The notes under the pieces: generated by a model
Told to the model about the DNA's origin: nothing
Seen by the model: the letters and a program-made list of their open reading frames with translations, nothing else
Database searches by the model: none
Assembly (NCBI GenBank): GCA_025355935.1
Contig: JANXYS010000139.1
Location: forward strand, 1 to 5,374
Source of the DNA: Chitinophagales bacterium
Lineage (GTDB): Bacteria; Bacteroidota; Bacteroidia; Chitinophagales; Chitinophagaceae
Reading direction: 5' to 3'
DNA: 5,374 nt
Position numbers and translations under genes: made by a program
Shown: one piece after another, positions 1 to 5,374 of the stretch
Numbering within the stretch: the stretch's first letter is position 1
Layout: each line of letters starts with the position of its first letter

Positions 1-2
1 CA

Positions 3-2774
3 TTATTTTCTCCAAAGGGAACGCACGATGCAACCTTTATCGGGAATTATGCAAACATTTACCTCAAGGATGCTCTGCAACGGGTAAAGGGGGTAGGAGA
101 TATCGTATCGCGTGCAGATGATTTTGGTATGCGTATATGGCTAAACCCGCAAAAGTTGGCCGCCTTGGAAATGACAACCTCAGACATCCTTGCTGCACTT
201 GCTGAACAAAACCTCCAGGTAGCAGCAGGAACCGTTGGTGGAAATCCACAACCATCTGTGCAAAGTTTTGAGTACAGCGTCCTTACTAACAGCCGGATTA
301 ATACTGCCCAGCAATTTGAAAATATTATTGTCCGTACCCGTCCCGAAAGCGGTACTATTGTTTACCTAAGGGATATCGCAAGGGTTGAGCTGGGCAAATT
401 CGATTACGGCAGTAATGCTTTTGTAGATGGGAAACCAGCGGCGTTCGTTCTTATTTACCAGGCGCCTGGAGCTAACGCTTTGCAGACATACGACGGGATC
501 ATCAAAGCTCTCGGGGAAATTAAGAAAACATTTCCCAAAGACATTGATTATGCCCTGCCACTCGAAACCGTATCGGTTGTAAAAGTATCAATAAAGGAAG
601 TACTTTTTACTCTTGCGGAGGCCTTGGTATTGGTTGTGCTGGTGGTATTTCTCTTTTTGCAGAACTGGAGAGCCACGCTTATCCCCGTCCTTGCGATACC
701 TGTTTCGCTTATTGGTACCTTCATTTTCTTTATCCCTTTTGGATTTACTATCAACACGCTCACTCTCTTTGCATTTGTACTTGCTATTGGTATAGTAGTA
801 GATGATGCCATCGTAGTGGTGGAAGCTGTTCAGCATTATATCGACAATGAAAGATTGTCTCCACGCGAAGCTACAAGGCGGGCCATGAAGGACATTTCCG
901 GCCCCGTGATAGCAATTGCACTGATCCTTGCTGCAGTGTTTGTGCCTGTTGGGTTTATACCTGGTATTGTTGGCCGGCTGTACCAGCAGTTTGCCATTAC
1001 AATTGCAGTTTCTGTAATGATCTCCGCTTTTGTAGCCTTATCCCTCACCCCTGCATTGTGTAGCATTATGCTACGTCCATCAAAAGATGAAGCTGCCAGG
1101 AAAAATGTTTTTGATAAATTCTTTGCTTGGTTTAATCGCAATTTTGCAAAGGTCAACAGGTCGTATACATTGGGAGTCGGCAAATCAATACGAGCGACCC
1201 CGGTAGTGCTGATATTACTGGTTTGTATATTTATTGGCTTATTTTTTATGTTCAAGACCAAGCCGTCGGGGTTTATACCTTCAGAGGACGAAGGCAGGCT
1301 GTACGTTACCTATGAGATGCCTGAAGCAACATCTACAACCCGGAGCAAATTGATGTTACTTGATATCATCAAGCGGGTTCAGAGTGTACCGGGTGTTAGA
1401 ACGGTTGGCGGACTTGCGGGACTTAACATAATTAGCTTTTCCAACAAATCGAACGTAGGTACTATGTTCGTAAACTTAAAACCCTGGGATGAGAGGAAGA
1501 GCAAGGATCTCCAGCTGGAAAATATCATCGCGGAAATTCGAAAGCGTACGGCCGATATAAAAGAAGCGCGCATCCTGCCTATCGCACCGCCGGCCATTCC
1601 GGGCCTTGGATCAACTGCAGGATTTACTTTTGAACTGCAGCAAACCACAAGCACAGACAGCATCCAGCAATTTGAAGTGATAGCCCGGAAATTTTTGGCG
1701 GAGTTAAACCAGCGCCCCGAAATAGCGATGGCCTTCACTTTCTTTACTACACATACGCCGAGTTACCAGGTGAATGTAAATAAAGAACAGGCGAAAAAGC
1801 AAGGTGTTCTTGTCTCAGATGTGTATAGCACCATGTCTACATTATTAGGAAGCAGCTACGTGAATGATTTCAATTTGTATGGAAGAAATTTTAGGGTCGT
1901 AGCACAGGCGGATAGCACCTACCGGGCGTCTATAAACGAACTCGGTAAATATTATGTTCGTAACAGCCAGGGAAGTATGATACCTCTTAGTGCACTGGTA
2001 GATACCAGGGTTATTGAAAGCCCTTCTCTCATTTCTCATTATAATATTTACCGCTCCATTGAGATCAATGGCTCCCCGAAACCGGGGTTTAGCAGCGGGC
2101 AGGCCATCCAGGCTTTAAAAGAAGTTGCTGCTAAATCGTTGCCTGTAGGATATGGATACGAATTTAGCGGCTTAAGTCGTGAAGAAATTGCAGCGGGCGA
2201 TAGTACCCTTATCATTTTTGCTGTTTCTATCATCTTTGTTTTTCTTTTCCTCGCGGCTCTGTATGAAAGTTGGTCAATCCCTTTCTCTGTGCTGTTTGCG
2301 GTTCCTATCGGCGCCTTCGGATCAATCCTTACTTTAATGTTATTTCCGAAAATTACAAATAATGTGTACGCGCAGATTGGCCTGATTACTCTTATCGGGT
2401 TGGCAGCCAAAAATGCCATCCTCATCGTAGAGTTTGCCAAAGAGAGGGTAGACCATGGAGTGGATATCGTAGCCGCAACGTTGCAGGCTGTAAACCTTCG
2501 TCTGCGGCCGATTATTATGACCTCACTGGCTTTCATCCTGGGAGTTCTACCGCTTGCATTCGCAAGTGGCGCTGCTGCTGAATCAAGAAAAACAATTGGC
2601 TGGACCGTGTTTGGCGGAATGCTTTCAGCTACTACACTTGCAATCTTCGTAGTGCCGGTCCTTTTTGTATTAATCACAAAACTTTCTTACGGTAAAAAAT
2701 TGGTAAGGTTGAAAGAAGAACAGGCATTCATTGATAGCGTTGATAAGACAATTATCGATGCGGGAACAATTTAA
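3..2774 (+). CDS. RND (HAE1/AcrB-type) multidrug efflux permease, 5' end cut by window
   Basis: Inner-membrane subunit of a tripartite drug/proton antiporter; family members work with a periplasmic adaptor and a TolC-like outer-membrane channel. The frame is open from the first full codon at position 3, and residues before the Met at 129 already match the AcrB porter domain, so that Met is internal. The fragment is 923 residues. Aligned by motif to AcrB it lacks about 140 N-terminal residues (TM1 and part of the first porter subdomain), giving a normal full length near 1060. Visible in order (fragment numbering): porter segment with MRIWLNP at 43-49, TM2 about 200-219, the QNWRATLIP loop at 220-228, TM3-TM4, then the second porter half and TM8-TM12. 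The proton-relay residues are all present: D267 and D268 (GIVVDDAIVVVE), K803 (AAKNAILIVEF), R833 and T840 (LRLRPIIMTS). No frameshift or internal stop is seen. No adaptor or TolC gene follows; they may lie upstream. The substrate cannot be told. Family assignment is very secure. Confidence 0.96.
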   Translation, partial: LFSPKGTHDATFIGNYANIYLKDALQRVKGVGDIVSRADDFGMRIWLNPQKLAALEMTTSDILAALAEQNLQVAAGTVGGNPQPSVQSFEYSVLTNSRINTAQQFENIIVRTRPESGTIVYLRDIARVELGKFDYGSNAFVDGKPAAFVLIYQAPGANALQTYDGIIKALGEIKKTFPKDIDYALPLETVSVVKVSIKEVLFTLAEALVLVVLVVFLFLQNWRATLIPVLAIPVSLIGTFIFFIPFGFTINTLTLFAFVLAIGIVVDDAIVVVEAVQHYIDNERLSPREATRRAMKDISGPVIAIALILAAVFVPVGFIPGIVGRLYQQFAITIAVSVMISAFVALSLTPALCSIMLRPSKDEAARKNVFDKFFAWFNRNFAKVNRSYTLGVGKSIRATPVVLILLVCIFIGLFFMFKTKPSGFIPSEDEGRLYVTYEMPEATSTTRSKLMLLDIIKRVQSVPGVRTVGGLAGLNIISFSNKSNVGTMFVNLKPWDERKSKDLQLENIIAEIRKRTADIKEARILPIAPPAIPGLGSTAGFTFELQQTTSTDSIQQFEVIARKFLAELNQRPEIAMAFTFFTTHTPSYQVNVNKEQAKKQGVLVSDVYSTMSTLLGSSYVNDFNLYGRNFRVVAQADSTYRASINELGKYYVRNSQGSMIPLSALVDTRVIESPSLISHYNIYRSIEINGSPKPGFSSGQAIQALKEVAAKSLPVGYGYEFSGLSREEIAAGDSTLIIFAVSIIFVFLFLAALYESWSIPFSVLFAVPIGAFGSILTLMLFPKITNNVYAQIGLITLIGLAAKNAILIVEFAKERVDHGVDIVAATLQAVNLRLRPIIMTSLAFILGVLPLAFASGAAAESRKTIGWTVFGGMLSATTLAIFVVPVLFVLITKLSYGKKLVRLKEEQAFIDSVDKTIIDAGTI

Positions 2775-2962
2775 TGCACCAGGGAAGATTTTATAATCCC
2801 GTGGGGTTTACCTCCAGGGCAGTATGGGGTTGCAGGCACTTTTACTCTATTTATCAGTGTGCTCATGGCGATGAAAATCTGTATGGATGAGTGCTGGAAA
2901 ACGGCAACCCTCCGGCTTTAAATGACTTCTTAAGGATTGTGAATGATCATTTTATTTACTTG

Positions 2963-2980
2963 AGACTTTGGAAAAAGTCT
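2963..2980. repeat. Small perfect inverted repeat (hairpin)
   Basis: AGACTTT and AAAGTCT form a perfect 7-bp stem around a GGAA loop. No T-run follows on the plus strand, so this is not a classical intrinsic terminator. It could be an mRNA 3'-end stem for the pump transcript or chance. The structure is read directly; any function is inference. Confidence 0.35.
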
Positions 2981-2984
2981 ACTG

Positions 2985-3012
2985 CCCGGAATTACCGTGA
3001 GTGACATCCGGG
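2985..3012. repeat. Inverted repeat CCCGGA / TCCGGG
   Basis: CCCGGA at 2985-2990 is the reverse complement of TCCGGG at 3007-3012, with 16 bases between. It lies five bases after the 2963-2980 hairpin, so an RNA from here could form two successive stems. No T-run follows it. It may be a transcript-end structure or a protein-binding site, or may be coincidental. Confidence 0.25.
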
Positions 3013-3062
3013 ATAGTTAAATTATTCCCACCGCTGAGCTCCGGCATGTCCTTTTATTTGTA

Positions 3063-3091
3063 TTTGATGAAACTAATCTGCATTATCTTAG
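3063..3091 (+). promoter_or_regulatory. Candidate Bacteroidota-type promoter for the S10 peptidase gene
   Basis: TTTG at 3063-3066 resembles the -33 element, and TATCTTAG at 3084-3091 matches the -7 consensus TAnnTTTG except at one base. The spacer is 17 bases, slightly short of the usual 19 or so; a second TTTG at 3057-3060 gives 23. Transcription would begin near 3097-3100, leaving a leader of roughly 25-30 bases before the ATG at 3126. No strong Shine-Dalgarno precedes that ATG; the leader is A/T-rich, as is common in this phylum. The call rests on motif and position only. Confidence 0.4.
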
Positions 3092-3125
3092 TGGCAATAA
3101 GTTCAAGGCCAAATATCAAGCTTTT

Positions 3126-4658
3126 ATGAAGAAATTACCCGCCACTATTTTTATATTTTTTGCATTACTAAGCGCACTGCAAGCTCAAAAGAAAGAAACC
3201 AGCATACCCGACGACCCGAAGGTGGCAAAGGCATTGGTTCCCAACCTGCAGGTACGCGTGGATACTACCATTACCGGGAGAGGGCAGGTGACCGTAAAAG
3301 GCCAGGTAGTGCCCTATAATATTGCTACGGGTACCATGCCTGTATGGGACGAAGACGGTAAACCGGTAGCAGGTGTTTTTTACACATACTACGAACGATC
3401 TGATGTGCGGGACCGGGCGTCGCGCCCACTTGTAATTTCTTTTAACGGCGGTCCCGGAACTCCCTCCGTATGGATGGAAATAGGCTATACAGGTCCACGC
3501 ATACTTAACGTAGACGACGAAGGTTATCCATTACAACCTTATGGCATGCGCGATAATCCATACTCAATAATTGATGTGGCTGATATTGTATATGTTGATC
3601 CTGTTAATACGGGCTTCTCCAGAACGGTAAGCAAGGAAGTTTCCAACACGCGTTTCTTTGGAGTGAATGCCGACATAAAATATCTTGCCGAATGGATTAA
3701 CACCTTTGTATCCCGAAAGAAAAGATGGGCTTCACCAAAATTTCTCATTGGTGAAAGTTACGGAACCACGAGGGTTTCCGGACTTGCATTGGAATTGCAA
3801 AATGCCCAGTGGATGTATTTGAACGGTGTTGTGCTTGTTTCCCCTACCGATCTTGGTATTAAACGCGAAGGGCCTGTAGATGCCGCACTAATGCTGCCCT
3901 ATTACGCGGCAACTGCCTGGTATCATAAGAAATTGTCACCTGAGCTCCAGGCGAAAGATCTTGAAGTACTTCTTCCGGAAGTTGAACGCTTTACCATTGA
4001 CCAGTTTGTGCCGGCTCTGGCTAAAGGCAATACGATTACAGATGCCGACAGGAAAACAATAGCTGCTACGGTAAGCCGTTATAGCGGGCTTTCGGAAAAT
4101 GCAATATCGCAACATAACATGAGCATCGATCCCTCTTTTTTCTGGAAAGAATTATTGAGAGACCGCGGTTATACGATAGGGAGGCTTGACAGCCGGTACC
4201 TTGGAATGGATAAACAGGATGCGGGCGAGAGTCCTGACTATAACGCTGAACTCACGACGTGGTTACACGCATTTACGCCTGCTATTAATATCTACCTGCG
4301 GGATGAATTAAAATATGCAACAGACCTGAAGTACAATATGTTTGGCGAAGTCTCTCCATGGGATCGCACGAATGATCGTACCGGAGAAAACCTTCGGCAG
4401 GCTATGGCAGAAAACCCTTTTCTGCACCTGCTCGTACAGTCTGGATATTATGATGGAGCGTGCGACTACTTCAATGCAAAGTACAGCATGTGGCAGATGG
4501 ATCCCGGCGGAAAATTGAAAGCAAGGATGAGCTGGAAAGGGTTCAGAAGTGGACACATGATGTATTTGCGTCGTGCTGATCTCACCGTTGCCAATGAGCA
4601 GTTACGTGACTTCATTAAAACATCGATGCCTAAAGTAACCGAGCCGGCAAAATTTTAA
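3126..4658 (+). CDS. Secreted serine carboxypeptidase, peptidase family S10
   Basis: A 510-residue protein predicted to remove C-terminal residues from peptides outside the cytoplasm. It begins with a Sec signal peptide: lysines at 2-3, a hydrophobic core at about 7-18, and likely cleavage after A20 (LQA before QKKE). There is no lipobox Cys, so it is probably periplasmic or released rather than a lipoprotein. The mature part carries the S10 landmarks: the oxyanion-hole motif NGGPG at 107-111 followed by SVW and GPRIL; DPVNTGFSR; the nucleophile S211 in GESYGTTR; the likely catalytic Asp D443 in SGYYDGACD; and the catalytic His H477 in GHMMY. Order, spacing and length are normal for a bacterial S10 enzyme, so it should be active. 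The ATG at 3126 is chosen because it places the signal peptide exactly at the N-terminus. A candidate promoter lies just upstream. The stop overlaps the convergent permease gene by 4 bases. Substrate specificity is unknown. Confidence 0.93.
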   Translation: MKKLPATIFIFFALLSALQAQKKETSIPDDPKVAKALVPNLQVRVDTTITGRGQVTVKGQVVPYNIATGTMPVWDEDGKPVAGVFYTYYERSDVRDRASRPLVISFNGGPGTPSVWMEIGYTGPRILNVDDEGYPLQPYGMRDNPYSIIDVADIVYVDPVNTGFSRTVSKEVSNTRFFGVNADIKYLAEWINTFVSRKKRWASPKFLIGESYGTTRVSGLALELQNAQWMYLNGVVLVSPTDLGIKREGPVDAALMLPYYAATAWYHKKLSPELQAKDLEVLLPEVERFTIDQFVPALAKGNTITDADRKTIAATVSRYSGLSENAISQHNMSIDPSFFWKELLRDRGYTIGRLDSRYLGMDKQDAGESPDYNAELTTWLHAFTPAINIYLRDELKYATDLKYNMFGEVSPWDRTNDRTGENLRQAMAENPFLHLLVQSGYYDGACDYFNAKYSMWQMDPGGKLKARMSWKGFRSGHMMYLRRADLTVANEQLRDFIKTSMPKVTEPAKF

Positions 4659-5374
4659 GCTTTTTTTATTAGTAATTTCTTTTGCGGAAGTACTTGCTGA
4701 TCGCCTAAAAGCAGCCCCCATGGCTTCATGGTATCGATCCGGTCAAACACAATTTTTAAAATTGCAATGGTAGGCGTGGCAAAAAAGATCCCGGGTATCC
4801 CTATCAAAAATCCCCCAATCACTACGCCGACGATGGTACTCAAGGCATTGATGCGCACTCGGGAACCCACAATTCGCGGCATCAGGAAATTGGCATCGCA
4901 AAAATGGATAGCCAGCAATCCAATCAAAATCCAGGATACCTGGCTCATACTTGCAGAAGTAGTAAGCGTAACCAATATGGTGAATAAAGTACCGGTATAA
5001 ATTCCGATATAGGGCATGATATTTAATATACCTGTAAAAATGCCTAAAAATATCGCATACTTTATGCCTATTATCAGCAATACAATCACGTTACAGGTGG
5101 AGATAATGGCCATTTCGATAATAAGGCCAAGCATATAATTTTTAATAACCCCCCTTGAACCGGTTATTACATCGTTTACATGCTGGTTATGTTTGCGCGC
5201 AAACAAGGCCAGTATAAACGCCCGTAATAAATGACGGTAGAATAAAATCAGGAAAGCGTAAATAACGGTGAGAATGAGAAAAGCCACCGCAGCGGTAACC
5301 GTAAAAACGGTTTGCTTAAGATATGACATCCCTGAGTCGTGGATGTTTTCGGTAGCACTGTTTACAATATCGGC
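4655..5374 (-). CDS. AI-2E family (PerM/UPF0118) membrane transporter, 5' end cut by window
   Basis: Polytopic inner-membrane protein of the AI-2E transporter family. Characterised relatives have been linked to autoinducer-2 export (TqsA) or Na+/H+ antiport, so the substrate here is open. The frame is open to the right edge, so the Met codon at 5329 is probably internal: 15 more codons precede it in frame. The fragment is 239 residues against about 340-380 for the family, so roughly 100-140 N-terminal residues are missing. Visible in fragment numbering: a hydrophobic segment at about 22-46, a polar stretch containing the helix-like ARKHNQHVNDVI region, paired membrane segments at about 80-107, the NIMPYIGIYTG motif at 118-127, and the conserved C-terminal block with PRIVGSRVRINALSTIVG at 166-183 and GIPGIFFATP at 192-201. 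The tail after the last membrane segment is short and ends in lysines and Ala. It converges on the S10 peptidase gene, with the two stop codons overlapping. Its promoter is outside the window. Confidence 0.9.
   Translation of the reverse strand, partial: ADIVNSATENIHDSGMSYLKQTVFTVTAAVAFLILTVIYAFLILFYRHLLRAFILALFARKHNQHVNDVITGSRGVIKNYMLGLIIEMAIISTCNVIVLLIIGIKYAIFLGIFTGILNIMPYIGIYTGTLFTILVTLTTSASMSQVSWILIGLLAIHFCDANFLMPRIVGSRVRINALSTIVGVVIGGFLIGIPGIFFATPTIAILKIVFDRIDTMKPWGLLLGDQQVLPQKKLLIKKA

Larger units (their letters stand above)
2775..3125. other. Intergenic region, 351 bases, no convincing gene
   Basis: This gap separates the efflux pump from the peptidase. Reading frames on both strands are short and show no recognisable protein. 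The longest is a 48-codon open stretch directly after the pump's stop, which is unremarkable. The middle (about 2940-3012) carries a 10-base perfect palindrome AATGATCATT at 2942-2951, a 7-bp hairpin and a wider 6-bp inverted repeat. The right end holds a candidate Bacteroidota promoter. I found no GC-rich stem followed by a T-run after the pump gene, so its transcription end is not visible. No tRNA or other known RNA was recognised. Confidence 0.7.

Noticed and set aside
2774..2890. A 38-codon reading frame whose ATG overlaps the pump's stop codon (TAATG)
   Set aside because: The overlap looks like translational coupling, but the predicted peptide resembles nothing I recognise and has a composition typical of random sequence. 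The length is easily reached by chance.
2775..2921. A 48-codon open stretch in the pump's own frame after its TAA, suggesting readthrough or a truncated C-terminus
   Set aside because: The pump already ends at a normal distance after TM12, and 48 codons without a stop is not rare at this base composition. No homology to RND tails was recognised.
3118..4664. The octamer AAGCTTTT occurs on both sides of the peptidase gene (3118-3125 and 4657-4664), like flanking direct repeats of an insertion
   Set aside because: The repeat is short and A/T-rich, the right copy overlaps two stop codons, and no integrase or transposase is present. Coincidence is the simplest reading.
4643..4667. GCCGGC palindrome followed by a T-run as an intrinsic terminator for the peptidase gene
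   Set aside because: The palindrome has no loop and is separated from the T-run by A/T sequence that forms no stable stem, so it does not make a terminator hairpin.
4655..5329. Treating the Met codon at 5329 as the true start of the permease
   Set aside because: The frame stays open for 15 further codons to the window edge, and the protein would be over 100 residues shorter than its family, lacking the first membrane segments.

Overview
The window looks like ordinary chromosomal sequence from a member of the Bacteroidota. Base composition is moderate. The one credible promoter resembles the TTTG / TAnnTTTG type of that phylum, start codons lack a strong Shine-Dalgarno sequence, and the protein sequences (an HAE1 efflux pump, a secreted S10 peptidase and an AI-2E/PerM-like permease) fit a Chitinophaga- or Sphingobacterium-like relative. 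The phylum is inferred with moderate confidence; anything finer is a guess.

Layout. Positions 3-2774 (+) hold most of an RND multidrug-efflux inner-membrane pump. About 140 N-terminal residues lie outside the left edge. Positions 2775-3125 carry no convincing gene; they contain several small inverted repeats and, near the right end, a candidate promoter. Positions 3126-4658 (+) are a complete, signal-peptide-bearing serine carboxypeptidase of family S10 with its catalytic triad visible. Positions 4655-5374 (-) are the C-terminal two thirds of an AI-2E family (PerM/UPF0118) membrane protein that continues past the right edge. It converges on the peptidase gene and overlaps its stop by 4 bases.

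The three genes do not form an obvious pathway. The pump and the peptidase share a strand, but a 351-base gap and a separate candidate promoter suggest separate transcription. The permease is convergent. All three act in the cell envelope (inner-membrane efflux, periplasmic or extracellular peptide trimming, inner-membrane transport), but nothing in the sequence ties them functionally. I see no mobile element, CRISPR array, RNA gene or clearly new system here. The findings are modest and scored accordingly.
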